The position numbers were made by a program, and so were the translations under genes. The notes beneath the pieces are model-generated. The model saw only the letters and a program-made list of their open reading frames with translations. It was not told the origin of the DNA and made no database searches. Below, piece by piece: positions 1 through 13,400 of a stretch of DNA of 64,000 bases; position 1 is the stretch's first letter, and the number at the start of each line of letters is the position of its first letter. The DNA lies in NCBI RefSeq assembly GCF_036669915.1, contig NC_089315.1, forward strand, positions 5,975,791 to 6,039,790, in the 5' to 3' direction. This DNA comes from Pocillopora verrucosa. Its lineage: Eukaryota; Cnidaria; Anthozoa; Scleractinia; Pocilloporidae.

Positions 1-1203
1 AATAAAGGAGCCTGAACTCCTTGGAACAGATACAATAAAGTGATAGTTATCAAGCCCTACTGCAAATGATACCTGAAAAGGAACCACACTAGAAGAATTA
101 AATCTAATGCTTCATTCTAAACATCTTTTGACCTTCTTGATACTGGTGATGGGATCTACAGCTATGACAGCCTAAGACACCATTGACAACATAATTCCAC
201 CCTACATTAGTCAATCGTGCCTGATAGCTTAGGGAAAGGTAACTTCAAGTGTACCAAGGAACAGAATTACAAAAGTGGTTCCTACTGACATAAATTTAAG
301 TAATCATCATTTTTCTTGTGTAACAATACACATGGAAAAATGTGAAGATGACTGTTCTCAATCTGATTTTTTAATTATGGCTTCCAGTGTTACAACCTTA
401 CACCCTTGATACATGAAAATTGCACTTATTTTCAGCCAATCATATTGTGCCCTATAATCTCACTGTTTGAGGATATACTAAAACTACTATTCAACGTAGT
501 GTCGATGTCCAGCGATGGTGATAAAATCCACCAATAGCCACCTTCATCTGAAGAGTTGTTAACTAGCCAATGAAATTCACATCTCACACATATTCTGACC
601 AATGAAAATCAAGTAAAAATCTATCGGGAGTAGGTTGCTCAGGTTCTGTGTGAAGAAAAGAAAAATGGATGAAATTAACTTTAGGTTGATGCCTGTCCTG
701 ACATTAAATATTTCATGGCTGAGTTTCTCTCGTCTAGGAATAAGTACAAATCAGGGTTAACTATATTTGATTATTTGCACGATTACTCCTTGAATTGTGC
801 TCCATAAACTTCTCGATTTGAGACAAAAGAATAATAGGAAAATCCAATAATTTTAAATCCCTATGAGTTAAGTATGAGCATTGGAAGGCCTTTTAGCAAT
901 AACTGAAGTAATTTTCTCTTGAAGAGTAACAATAGGCTTTAATTTTGGGGTATGTCAATACACAATACCAAAACACAATACACACGATAGGGATGAACCC
1001 AACTGTAAAAGTCGTACGTAAAAATGATAAAAGAAGGCAAAAACTTGATTTTGACAACATGCCAAAGAATTAAGAAGATTTCCTGGCAACACTGATGAGA
1101 TACTGGTTGGCCTAAGTTTTGTATACAGACTTCAGTCTGTTCTCCAAGACCCAAGAGGTTTATCTCGAGTTTCGGTTTTGAGAATACGCAATTAACGAGG
1201 ATT
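1..1203. repeat. 3' flank of NLR copy 1, part of the duplicated unit
   Basis: No gene is visible. Bases 1-480 match 7306-7760, and bases about 481-1200 match about 9690-10440, the region just downstream of NLR copy 2. The stretch 7760-9690 is therefore absent here or was inserted there. The block ends at the stop codon of NLR copy 1, so it is the 3' flank carried along in the tandem duplication. Confidence 0.7.
938..943 (-). promoter_or_regulatory. possible poly(A) signal of NLR copy 1 (ATTAAA)
   Basis: On the minus strand an ATTAAA hexamer lies about 260 bases after the copy 1 stop codon. The same hexamer is present at 10181-10186 at the equivalent place after copy 2. Conservation between the copies may only reflect the recent duplication. 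Confidence 0.25.
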
Positions 1204-4200
1204 TTATCCTCGTTTGTCTATCACATCACTCCTTTTGCTCACAGTATCCTTCGTGATCTTGTGGTCGGGGCCCAGAATATCGTTTTGAATTACTAAGGCC
1301 TCGTCGAGCTCCTTCAAAGCCTCATCGAATCGTCCTTGAAGGACTAAGACATCGCTAAGCTGAACGCCCGAACGAGCTGTGTCCTGATGATGACCCAACA
1401 GCCTCTTTCGTAGCTCTTGAGCCTTCCTGAGGTACTTCTCTGCCTCGTCGATGTAATCTCGCTCATTTCGCTCAGAGCCTTTGGCCGCAAGGGACTTGTA
1501 CGAGTCAGCAATGTAGGACAAAATTGAAGCTGTCCAGGGGTGGTCACCAAGCTGCTTTTCGTAAACTGGAAGGGTGTTCTCTTTCCATATAGCGATTGCT
1601 TTTTGATGATCACCACACAGTCGATAAGAAACTAACAAAGTGTGAAGACAAGATATAACTTTTACATAGTTAAATGAATCCTTACTGCCTTTCAAAAAGA
1701 AACATCTGGTATGAAGAAAGAGATTGACCTCTGATTCAAAGCCGGTACGCGTCGAGGGTGATTTCGTCAAAGAATGTAAAGCTTGTAAGCCGTAAACTTT
1801 TAAAGAGCTATTTCTCAAATGGGTTAGAAAAATTAGTTTCCTTCTCAAATTAATAAACTTACCCCATATCACAAATTAACTCACTGTCAGATTAATAAAC
1901 CTTTTTAACCCCAAGGTTTCCAACTTCGAATTTCTTTGCAATAGCACCTTTTGAATCAAACATTAAGCGCATGAAAAATAAATCAAAAGGAGGCCAATTA
2001 AAAAAGCGGGATCTTGGTTGTTGACCAAATGCTCCTTATCAATACCATTGGAAAAGGTTTTTTGGAACAGTATGGAGAATATGCATGGGGAAGTTAGGCT
2101 GTTAGGGATCAAGCATTCAGAAATGATTATTTCACTTTCAAATCGAAGCCTATAGACAACACCATTCCCTCTTTCTCCATGAAAATAAGACTCGACGAGA
2201 TTCCAATACACGAGTTTAGTATTTCCTCTTTTCAGTTCTCATTTAATTGGAAATTTATTTGTTTTTCTCTCGGTTTTTAAAAAGAAAGCACCCAATTAAG
2301 AATTTCACAGTGCACTTTGTCATCCTTTTAGCCTCCATCCAGTCTCCTACGAGGATATGCAGGTGTCATACTGAGTAAAAATCAAAACATTTATTTACTT
2401 CCAAGGTCACAGTATCCTGCAGCAACATACAAACAACCACTTAAAGAACTTCTTATTGAAATTCCTTCCCGTATGAGCTCTCGTCCTTTTTTCTCTTTTC
2501 CCTGCAAAAAAAAAAATCTTGTAAATATCCCGGTCCAGTCTACCTTAGTGCGAGTGACACCCCGTTAGGACTGACGCAAACTCGCCCATTTCCGCCGTAA
2601 TTGATAAAGTGTCATTAGATTTCCTATAATCTTCAGTACACAAGAAGAACTTAAACACTTCTCCTCAGCGTTAGATTCTCATGAGCCCCACTAACAAAAA
2701 TGCATAGATGGTACTTAAAAAGGAAGCCATTGACAAAATTCTTCTTAAAAAGGAAGAGATAAGGCGGAAAATCAAAACAAAAAAAAACGGCACATAGTCC
2801 TCTTTTAAAATTAATATGATCTCACCTGCAATACAAAACATACTCCGAGCTTACTGGCTGTGTGTGCATGCGTTTGGGACTTTTGTTCCTCCTCTGGTAA
2901 TGTCCTGCGCATGTCATATGCTTCCTGAAGCTTTGCAAGTGTGACTTTGTTTTCTTCTGGGCTGTCTTTGCTGTGAGACATGTCACAGAGACAACGGAAT
3001 CCCAGTGAATTCAAGCTCTCTGCATGCCTCTTCTTGTCGCCGGACGCTTCAGCAATATCACAGCATTTCTGGTACAGCACTGTGCACTCTCTAGGGGGTG
3101 TTAGAACTTTTGCCACAAAATCCAGCACTTCTGTACCGTTAACGACGTCTAAAACGAAATGTTTGTCATCTAAATCGCTAGAGTCTTCTAGACAATTCTT
3201 CAGCGCCTCCATGATGTTCGCTTTCTGCTGACGAAACTTACGGATAGCAACCGAAGCTAAATCTTTGCTAATAAAATCTTCGCTCAAGACTCTCAGCTGA
3301 CCAAGGTAATGACGGTTAAATTTACGCTTAGTGGTGCGCCACAGGTCACCCTTACCTAGTGATTCATTCTCTGTCCGGAAGTAGTCTTGGATCACAGGAT
3401 GCATCCTCATCTTTCCATCGGCGTCCCTCTGAAGAAGAGCATACTTGACCATCGTGGTCTTCACTGTTTCACAGAGTAAAGGATCTTCAAAAAGAAACTT
3501 AATGTCTTGGGCTGTGAACTCCGATGGGAAAACAGAAAAAAGGACAAGATTTTCTTTGACCTCGTCCGAAAAATTGTCAAAAAATACTTTCAGCGTGCTA
3601 TAAACATCTTTCGCACCGATCCTGAAAAATTGTATGGGATTATTCACGAGCTGTTGGATTAACAGCTCGCGACTAAAACCATTGTTCATCAAGTCAGAAC
3701 AGGTCACAAGAAGGAGTGGTATCCCACCACATAATTTAGCAAGTTCCTTGGAGTGTTCCTCACTACAGTCATCAACAAGACTCCGAAGCAGTTTAGCAGA
3801 CGAGTCGAGATTCAAAGGTTTAAGAGGAAACTTACAAACGTCTGGCGACACGAATCCAACATGTCTTCGAGTTGTGATCATCAACTTTACATTCGGGGCA
3901 GATTTTACGAGCCATCTAGTGAATTCAACAAATTCCTCGCCCTGTATATTCTCTGTATTGTCAAGTACAATGACAGTTGGAATATTTCGCTCCGATAGTT
4001 TACGCTTCGCAAGAGACATAAAATTAGCGGTTTCCGAATATGTGCGACTATTCAGTCGATCAAGAATCTCACTGCAGATGTTTATGAGCTTCTGATGATG
4101 ACTCTCCACTCGAATATGTGTTACAAACTGGTCTCCCCTCTGCTTTAACAAGTGACTTACACGGATTCCCACTTCAGTCTTCCCTATTCCTGGGATAGAA

Positions 4201-5754
4201 AGAAGAACAACCATACGAAAGGTCTGCAGTTTCTTTACGATTTCATCTACGTCCGCGTCTCTCCCAACAAAGTGTGCGGTTAAATATGGAAGATTTCGAG
4301 GTAAACCACCCGGCGACGATGGTATACCTAAAATACGAAAAAAAAATAGAAAAAGTGTTAACAGATACACGAACAGTAGCGGACCACAGCAGATGTCCCA
4401 AAAACAAGTTGAGGATATACCAATGGAGCCCTAAATATAAGACCCCAAATAGTCCCTTAAAGATTGTGTTATTATAATTTTTTGGCATAATAATATACAT
4501 GACAAAATTTCTCTGATCCGCGTATCTGAGAAGAAAGATGAGGCTATCAAAGAGAATAACAACAAACGTCAAACAAAACATTACTCGGCGATAGGTTTCA
4601 AAATATTGAATATCGTCATTAGACAGACCAAAGTTGGAAATTCCGAGAAAAATTTTGCGGATTCGTAAGTTTTCAGTACGTTATCCCTGAAAAGTTTCCG
4701 TTTCAACGCTGGCATGTTTTTGAGTTTGTTTAAAATTGTTAGATTTTCAGCTCTTAACATCGATTCATTTTTAATCGCATCGTCCATTTGTTGGCAGTCA
4801 ATGTCCGTCTGACAAGAAACAAGGAAATTTCGGCGGGAAAAACTTCTTTGCGTTGACAATAATTTCTGTATGCTGGTCAGATATTATTAGAACCATCCCC
4901 TGAAAGTGTCTTCGCGATTTGTTTATTCTCGAAGTGTTCGGAGCATATATGCAGTTAGTCAACTGCGTAATGAGAGATTCTGAGCCGTTGGTTAACGGCT
5001 TAAAATCTTACAGTATGTAAATATGCCGACGCAGATAGTGGTGTAAAATCGTACAGTCTATTGACTGTGTTTGTCACATATTAGGCTGTTATCTAAGTAC
5101 CGTTCTCGGTGCCAGATTCAGCGTCCAAAGTCAGCCCACTGAGTGAGCATGCACGCCGTTTAAAATTTATCAATCTTACTGCCAATAAAACATCACTTCA
5201 TGGTGCTGCAAATTGCAAATGCAAACTCCTCGACCGTGAAATATACCGCCAATTTTGGCGCATTTATCTTAACCATTAATTTTTTTTAACGCGCTCACAA
5301 CCAGATCAACTTTGATTTTATAGAAGACTTGACAAGAATTAATCTGAGGTCTGTTTAGACGCATTATTCACAAAGGAAAAACAAAGAAAGCATCATTCAA
5401 TCTCAGCAAACCTATCTACACACGTGTCTTTACCAGAATCTTACCTTGTTCCTCGATTGAAGCGGCTAGCTCATTGCATCCGACTTTTCTAAGTAGCCAT
5501 AACAAATAGGACACGTCTTCTGGGCAGATTATGTCGTGATGGCGTAAGAAGCTCAAAAACTCGCGTTGGGTTTTGATAGCAGCGAGCTTTCCTCGTGGTA
5601 AACAATTACCGTATTTTTTTCCGCCGCAGAGAAATTTCATTTCCTCTAACTCTTCTTCTGTAATTTGGTCGGCAATCTCAGCCAAGAAAGCATTGAACTC
5701 TGCTGTATTTCGTACAAGTAGCGAAATATTCAGTTGTCGAAGGGAGTGTGCCAT
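1204..5754 (-). CDS. DED - NB-ARC - TPR NLR-type immune receptor, copy 1 (intact)
   Basis: The four-exon model is 5754-5445, 4327-2826, 2501-2399 and 1781-1204, with phases 1, 0 and 1, giving 830 codons plus stop. Residues 1-103 resemble a death effector domain (FNAFLAEIADQ, LEEMKFLC, ending ELAASIEEQ), although the usual RxDL signature is replaced by CNEL. NB-ARC follows: Walker A SIPGIGKT at about 147-154, Walker B TVIVLDN, sensor MITTR, GLPL-like CGGIPLLL, and MHD-like MRMHP. The last two exons encode TPRs of the kinesin-light-chain type (LGDHPWTA, LGHHQDTA). The family consists of cytosolic STAND ATPases that oligomerise through the NB-ARC when a ligand is sensed; the DED would recruit apoptotic adaptors or caspases. 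Donors are GTAAGA, GTGAGA and GTAAAT. The exon 4 acceptor (ACAAG) is weak and is the least certain junction. This is the only copy here without an obvious lesion. Confidence 0.85.
1885..2110. repeat. old MITE relic in last intron, shared by copies 1-3
   Basis: This stretch has counterparts at about 11100-11340 and 19660-19905 in copies 2 and 3. All three carry a gtatggagaatatgcat core that also occurs inside the TTAA-bounded MITE at 45170-45381. Presence in all three paralogues means it was inserted before the duplications. The exact ends are eroded. Confidence 0.5.
4581..4811 (-). other. intronic ORF segment conserved in the three NLR copies
   Basis: In the first intron of copy 1 an open stretch encodes a segment containing NMPALKRKLFRDN and ends at a stop. 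A good acceptor (TTGTTTCTTGTCAG) precedes it at about 4811. Equivalent DNA lies at about 16215-16370 in copy 2 and 23190-23345 in copy 3, where stops and deletions break the frame. Direct splicing of the DED exon to the NB-ARC exon keeps frame without it, so it is either an alternative terminal exon of copy 1 or a non-coding relic. Confidence 0.35.
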
Positions 5755-6430
5755 TTCTGACAAACGCTCCGTCTCCGGTCACGCTAACGTGGCTAATTTA
5801 GGACTGAAAACGATTCGTGTGACACCACAAAATGTTGAGGGTCAGTCGAGACAGGCAGAACGGCCTGGAAAATTGACACCTAGCTATATTTGAAAAGTAG
5901 ACTTGATTGCGTAAAAAAATATGAATGAATGGGGTAAGTTTCTGTAAAAATTGTGGTGCTGCGTTGGTAGGAGACAATAACAGGGCAGGTGTTTACGCAC
6001 AGATTTCTGGGATCGCCACGAGGTAAACATTGCAACTCGCAAGGATCCGATTAGTGGCAACTCATTCGACTGAGAGAGAAATTCGCTCTGACGAATGGCT
6101 AAAGCTCGAAACGTCAGCTTTGAAACTCTTTCCGGTGGCCAATTTACGTTATCAACCAAGTTAATGATACTTAAATACCCTGCAAATGTACTTAACCTAC
6201 TCACTTTGCCTTATTAGCGAAGCCAAACCTAGAAATCCACATCACCATTTGATGGATTAAGGAACCATTCCTTCCAGTTATCAGTAGATTATTATGTCGA
6301 ATCAAGAGTTGGTAGGTCAGTCAGTCACATAATCAGGAGGATGATGGGAGAGATTTGCTCGATATTCGCACAAATTATTCAAAAAAGAGTCGACAAATCT
6401 TTCAGACAATGCTCAAGAGGTCAAACTTAT
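5755..6430 (-). promoter_or_regulatory. 5' flank of NLR copy 1, conserved with copies 2 and 3
   Basis: The roughly 200 bases upstream of the start codon align with 17269-17450 and 28570-28820. Shared words include gaaaacgattcgtgtg and ttgacacctagctac. This block must contain the promoter of the ancestral gene. No TATA box is clear. Copy 2 lacks about 37 bases of it. The distal part (6281-6430) matches 28850-28980. Confidence 0.5.
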
Positions 6431-6935
6431 TTGAAAGCTGTCATTTGATAAGTTTTGCCTAAAGTTTTGACCGATGTGGAACCGAAATATTATAAATTTC
6501 ATCGTTAGAAAATTTTTAACAGTTCGCTAACCCAGAATAAATATCTATGATTTGTCTCACACAGTGTGGTAGAATCATTACTGGGGTATACCCTTACACA
6601 AGGATTCATAATAATAATATAAAGTAATAATACTTATGTAGCGCCGATGATCCATTCATAAGGATGTTTTGCTTGAAATAGGTACTTTTGAGTGCCGAAG
6701 TGTGGATGCAAAGGCGGGAATTTCATGTATCTTAAAATAGGGAATGAATTAAAAAACTGTTTTAATCCAGAACACTTCTCGTTTTAAAGGTCTCACTAGG
6801 GCATATTTCAGGGATACAGTTTAACAATCTAGATATGTGACAATGATTCCTCTTTCTAAGGAAGCATAGAAAACAGGTACATTTACCTTTTGGTTAAAAA
6901 GTAAAAAAAAAAAAAAAATTAGCAGAGTATGGACA
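6431..6935. other. spacer, nothing recognised
   Basis: AT-rich spacer between the copy 1 promoter flank and a MITE. I see no coding potential or RNA gene in it. Confidence 0.4.
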
Positions 6936-7147
6936 TTAACCCATTAACTCCCAAGATCTGAGTGCTAATTCTCCCCTCCAGCTGCTACATATTTCCTTTT
7001 AAATTAGTTACAAGAATTTGGTGTTAGATCAAGACAACAACTTCTATTTGATATGTTTGAGTATTCTCGTCACCTGTTTGCTGGATAATGTATGGATATT
7101 GCAAGGAAAAGTTAGATGTTAATAATTTCTGGGAGTTAAAGAGTTAA
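6936..7147. mobile_element. TTAA-flanked MITE
   Basis: Bounded by TTAA on both sides, with termini related to CCCTTTAACTCCCAAGATCT inward and GGGAGTTAAAG outward. TTAA target sites and CCC-starting ends are typical of piggyBac-type non-autonomous elements. Relatives are at 30274, 31936, 45170, 46780 and 47240. Confidence 0.6.
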
Positions 7148-7185
7148 AGCAGAGCATCCAACAAATCTTGGCCCTTTAGCCAGAT

Positions 7186-10100
7186 GGGAAGTACTTTAAG
7201 CTGAAAAGCTCTCTCAGAGGGGTCAACTGAGCTCTATCTAGTGTTAAAGTTCTTCACTACTATTAAGGTGGCTCTGACCAAGGCTTGATGACTAGCTGCC
7301 ATTCCATAAAGGAGCCTGAACTCCTTGGAACAAATACAAGAAAGTGGTGGCTATCAAGCCCTACTGCAAATGATACCTTAAGAGGAACAACAATACAAAA
7401 ATCAAACCTAATGCTTAATTCTAATCATCTTTTGACCTTCTTGGTACTGGTCATGGGAACTGTATAGCTGTATAGCTGTGACAGCCTAAGACACCATTAG
7501 CAAAATAATTCCAAGCTATATTAGTCAATGGTGCCTGATAGCTTAGGAATAGCTGATTTCAAATACACCAAGTGGTTACTACTGACATAAATTTTTGTAA
7601 TCATCATTATTTTCCCTTGTAATAATATACATGAAAAATTGAAAAATGTGATTTTTTAAAAAATGGCTTTTCAGTGTTACAGCTTTGCACTCCTGTTACA
7701 TAAAAATTCCATTTATTCTCAGCCAATCAGACAAGCGAAAATTTTTCATGTATATCATCAACAAATCAACAAATCTCAGGCAAATTGGTTGTCTTTGAAA
7801 AATTTCCTAGTGTTTATGAACACCAAATTGCACTCAAGGGAATTTTATTACCTATAAAAATTGATGATATGTATGACAGAAAACAAATTAAAACATAGGC
7901 ATAAACAACAAGCATATAACAAAAATTTGTCAATTGAAAAAATTTAAAATTGCATCTCTAAAAAACCAATCCTCAAGAAATATTATTCTTCTTCCCATCT
8001 GATATGAAATGTTGTTCAAAGAAAGTTCTGCAATTACTATTTTTTCTTAATGTAAAGGGGGGGGAGGGATGTTAGACTGATATACAGCATACCATTATTC
8101 ATGTCATGTGTCTTAAATTTTATAAGATTCAACATATATTTAATTAAAAGGCAACAATATTCAGTTTTCAGGGTGTAAAATCTTTTTCAAATAATATTAT
8201 GTGATATTTCTTTCACTGGATTTGATTCAGTGTCTAAGAAACTGTGATACCAAAATTGTGCGTGTCTTTAAAACAGAGGTGACCCTCATACAGTGTGAAT
8301 AAAGAAAACTCACTATGTACCTACATGTACATGTACATCTCACTAGAAAAGAAGAGGAGATAAAACAAGCTTTAAGAATTACTGGTACAGCTGCAGCTAC
8401 TAGATTTATGTAACCTTATTCAATTGCACAAACAAGCTTCATATTCTACTTTTTTTTTTACTTAATTACACTGTAGGAGAAGCATGTGAACATCTAAGCC
8501 TTGTAATGGGAATTTCTCTTTACACAACATTAGAACTACCAATTGAAACTGAAAATGTTCTAAAAAAATTTTTTTAAAATATTATATGTATGTCAGCTGA
8601 ATATTACACATAATTAGGACCAAGACATGTTTTGATGCTACTTAAAAGATTTGATGAATGTAACCGTGAAGTTACATTCATAGACCAAATGTTTCAATAC
8701 TCCTGTCTAATGCCTTCATCAGGGGTGGTCTTTATAAATGGGTGTCAGGTAGTAAGCCGCCATCATCACAACTTACGTAAGGGTTGGTTGCATAACCATG
8801 CGTGTGTATTTATTCTCATCCGTATGCCGGGTTTCGTTTCAATCGCCAGTGTTTGTGCATTAGTTCAATTCGATGACGTAATTTAACAGTCTCGTTATTT
8901 ACTTTTAAGACCACTCTAGTGCCTTTCTTGCGCCCTTCTTTTCTTTTTCCTTTTCTTTTTTTTTTTTTTCGTCACAGGACTTTCACGGACGGGAAATGGA
9001 AATGATAAGGTTAGGTGCATAAATGTCTATTTCGCTCGTAAAAATTTCAAGCCTGAGCTCAACGGCAAAAATTATGAACTGTTGCAGGAGATGGATTAAG
9101 CTTTTAAAATTATTTTTCTCTGTTCTTAGTCGTAGTTTTTGTGGAAATCAGAGAATAAAAAGTCGAGCATTTGCAACAACGCCTAAAAGAACAATTTCTC
9201 TCGCACGCCTGATCCAGTTGACCCGCAAGTTGCAAACATTTGTTATGATTGTAATAATATGACAGTAACGTAACAAAAAATAACGCACGGAGCAGTTTGC
9301 GCTTCCTTCGCGCTGGCCGAAGCGGTTTACAAATATTGCACTTCTACGACGGAAAATGGTTGTCTCTTCCGGCGTTGTTTTTTACCAAGCTACTGCATAA
9401 TTTTGTCATTCGTTGAATTCGTGGTAAATGTATGGAAAGTAAATCAAACTTACCGAGATGGTTTACGCTTTTATAGATAGGACTTTGACCACTTATTAAG
9501 CCGAAGAGTCGTTTCTAGCGCTGTCAGAAACATATAAATTATGGTTCGTGGCGCTCTTGGGGGTAGTGAAATCATCAAAGGTAGCAAGGTTCCAATTTTT
9601 GCTATTCACCTCCGAGCAATGGCCGCGGGATTTGCGCCAAATATATTGTAAATTGTTGCAGGACTAAAAGAGTTAAATTATCTTTTTGTGCATTATTATC
9701 TCACTGTTTGAGTATGTACTAAAACCACTATTCACCTTTGTGTCGATGTCTAGTAATGGCGGTAAAAATCCACCACAAGCCACCTTCATCCATCTAAATA
9801 GTTGATAACTAGCCAATGAAATTCAAACCTCACACATATCCTAACTAATGAAAATCAAGGAAAAATCTTTCGGAAGTAAGTTGCTCAGGTTCAGTTTGAA
9901 TAAAAAAAAATGGATGAAATTAACTTTAGGTTGTGCCTGTCCTGACATTAAATATTTCATGGCTGAGTTTCTCTCCTCTGGGAATCAATCCTACAAATCA
10001 GGGTTAACTATGTTTAACTATTTGCACAACTACTCCCTGAATTGTGTTCCATAAACTTCTCAAAAACAAATGAATAGTAGGAAAATGCAATAATTTTCAA

Positions 10101-10442
10101 TCTTTATTAGTTAAGGATGAGTATTGAAAGGCTTTTTAGCAATGACTGAAGTAATTTTCTTTTGAAGTGTAACAATACACTTTAATTCTGTGGCATGTCA
10201 ATACCGAAACACAATACAAACGATGGGGATGAACCAAACTGTAAAAACCGTACGTAACAATGACAAAACATGGCAAAAACTTGATTTTTATATTATGCTA
10301 ATGAATTTAACAATTTCTTTGCAACACTATTGAGATACCATGTAGTTGGCCTAAGTTTTCTAATCATGCTTCAGTCTGTTCACCAAGACCCAAGAGTTTT
10401 ACCTCGAGTTTCGGTTTTGAGAATATGCAATTAACGAGGATA
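7186..10442. repeat. inter-copy flank, duplicated unit between NLR copies 1 and 2
   Basis: No gene is supported. Bases 7186-8730 match 29571-31140 beyond copy 3, including the acatgtacatgtacatct words near 8325 and 30730. Bases 7306-7760 plus 9690-10440 match 1-1200. This is the intergenic part of the segmental duplication. The interior 8730-9690 is unique in the window. A poly-T tract lies near 8955. Confidence 0.65.
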
Positions 10443-13400
10443 TTATCCTCGTTTGTTCATCACGACACTCATTTTGCTCACAGTGTTCTTCGTGATCTTG
10501 TGGTCAGGACCCAAAATATCCTTTTGAATTTCAAAGGCCTTATTGAGCTCCTTCAAAGCCTCATCGAATTGTCCTTGAAGGACTAAGACATCGCTAAGCT
10601 GAACGCACGAACGAGCTGTATCCTGATGATGACCTAACAGCCTCTCTCGTAGCCCTTGAGCTTCCCTGTAGTACATCTCGGCCTGGTCGATGATACCTCG
10701 CTCAGAGCTTCCAGCCGCAAGGGCCTTGTACGAGTCAGCGATGCAGGACAAAATTGAAGCTGTCCAGGGGTGGTTACCAAGCTGCTCTTTGTAAACTGGC
10801 AGAGTGTTCTCTTTCCAAATTTCGATTGCTTTTTGATGATCACCACACAATCGATAAGAGTCTAACAAAGTGTGAAGACAAGACATAGGTTTTATATAGT
10901 TAAATGAATCCTTAACGCGTTTAAAAAAGAAACAATTGGTACGGTTAAAGAGACGGACTTCTGATTTAAAGCCGGTACGCGTCGAGGGTGATTTTGTCAA
11001 ATAATATAAAGCTTGTTAGCCATAAACTTTTAATGGGCTATTTCTCAAATGGCTTAGAAACATCAGTTTCCTTCTCAAATCAACAAATCCCTCCTCATAT
11101 CACAAATCAACTCATTGTCAGACTAACCAGGGAACATCAACCTTTTAAACCACAAGGTTCCTAACTTCGAATATTTCCTTGCAATAGCACCTTTTGAATC
11201 AAACATTAAGCGCATGAAAAATAAATCAAATGATAGCCAATAAAAGAAGCGAGATCTCGGCTGTTGACTAAAATTCTCCGTATCAATACTATTGGAAATG
11301 TTTTAAAACAGTATGGAGAATATGCATGCGGAAGCTAGGCTGTTAGGGATCAAGCATTCAGAATTGCTTGATTCACTAGCTTTCATGTCGAAGCCTATAG
11401 ATGAGACCATTCCCTCTTTCTCTATGAATATAAGACTCGACGAGATTCCAATACATAAGTTTAGTATATTCCCTTTTCAGCTTTCATTTAATTGGAAATT
11501 TACTTATTTTTCTCTCGTTTTATTAAAAGAAAGCACCCAATTTGGAATTTCACAATGCGCTTTCACATCCTTTAAGCCTCCATTCAGTCTCCTACAAGGA
11601 TATGCGAGTGTTATATGGAGTGCAACCCAAAACATTTACTTACTTCCAAGGTCACAGTTTCCAGCAGCAACATACAAATGGTCGCCTAAAGAATCTCTTA
11701 TTGAAATTCCTTCATGTATGAGCTCTCGTCCTTTTTTTTCATGTCCCTGCAAAACAAATAACTCGTGTAAATATCCCGGCGGGTCCAGTTTGCCTTAGTG
11801 CGAGTGATACCCCATTAAGATTGACGCAAACTCACCCATTTCCGCCATTATTGATATAGTTTCATTAAATTTTCTACGATCTTCGATACACGAGGAAAAC
11901 TTGAACACTTCACCTTAGATTCTCACGAGCCCCTCAAAAAGGAAAATGCAGGGATAGTACTTAAAAGGGAAGCCATTGAGAAAAATTATCCCTAAAAAGG
12001 AAGAAATAAGAAGGAAAATCAAAACAAAAAAAAGGCACACCGTCCTCTTTTATCTTTACTTTGATCTCACCTGCAAAACAAAACATACTCCGAGCTTACT
12101 AGCGGTGTGCGCATGCGTTTGGGACTTTTGTTCCTCCTCTGGTAATGTCCTGCGCATTTCATATGTTTCCTGAAACTTTGCAAGTATGGCTAGGTTTTCC
12201 TCAGGGCTGTCTTTGCTGTGAGACACGTCACAGAGAAGACGGAATCCCAGTGAATTCAAGCTCTCAGCATGCCTCTTCTTATCGCCGGTCGCTTCAGCAA
12301 TATCACAGCATTTCTGGTACAGTGCTGTGCACTCTTTAGGGGGTATTAGAACTTTTGCCACAAAATCCAGTACTTCTGTACTGTTGACGACATCTAAAAC
12401 GAAATGTTTGTCATTTGAATCGCTAGAGTCTTCGAGACAATTCTTCAGCGCTTCCATGATGTTGGCTTTCTGCAGTCGAAACTTACGGATCGCAACCGAA
12501 GCTGAATTTTTGCTAATAAACTCTTTGCTCAAGCTTCTCAGAAGGCCAAGGTAATGGTGATTAAATTTACGCTGAGTGCCACGCCACAGGTCATCCATGC
12601 CTAGAGACTCTTTCTCTGTCCGGAAGAAGTCTTGGATCAAAGGATGCATCCTCATCTTTCCATCGGCATCCTTCTGAAGAAGAGCATACTTGACCATCCT
12701 GGTCTTCACTGTTTCACAGTGTAAAGGATCTTCAAAAAGAAACTGGATGTCTATAGCTGAGAACGCGGTTGGGAAAACAGAAAAAAGGACAAGATTTGTT
12801 TTTACCTCATCGGAGAAACTGTCAAAGAATAATTGCAGCGTGTTATAAACATCGTTCGCGCTGATCCTGAAAAGTCGTATGGGATTATTCCTGAGCTGTT
12901 GGATTAACAGCTCGCGGCTAAAACCATTGTTCAGCGAGTCTGAACAGGTCACAAGAAGGAGCAGATTCCACCACATAATTTCGCAAGTTCCTTGGAGTGT
13001 TCCTCACCACAGTCATCAACAAGACTCCGAAGCAGTGTAGCAGACGAGTCGAGATCCAAAGGTTTGAGAGGAAACGTAAACACGTCTGCCGAAATGAATC
13101 CAACATCTTTTCGAGTTGTGATTATCAACTTAACATTCGGGGCAGATTTCACGAGCCATTTAGCGAATTCATCAAATTCCTCGCCCTGTATATTCTCTGT
13201 ATTGTCTAGTACAATGACAGTTGGGTTCTTTCGCTCCGATAGTTTACGCTTCGCAAGAGACTTAAAATCAGTGGTTGACGACCAGGTGCGACTACTTAAT
13301 CGATCAAGAATCTCACTGCAGATGTCTACGAGCTTCTGATGATGACTCTTTACTCGGATATGTGTTACAAACTGGTCAACTCTTTGGTGCTTTAATAAGT

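Noticed and set aside
6088-6117. Possible second hammerhead (CTGACGA...GAAACGTC)
   Set aside because: The core words are present, but stem III and a proper stem I are missing. The outer CTGACG/CGTCAG pairing uses the core itself.
8640-8720. CTGATGAAGGC...GAAAC pattern on the minus strand, also near 31100
   Set aside because: Resembles a hammerhead core, but no stem II, stem III or stem I pairing could be drawn.
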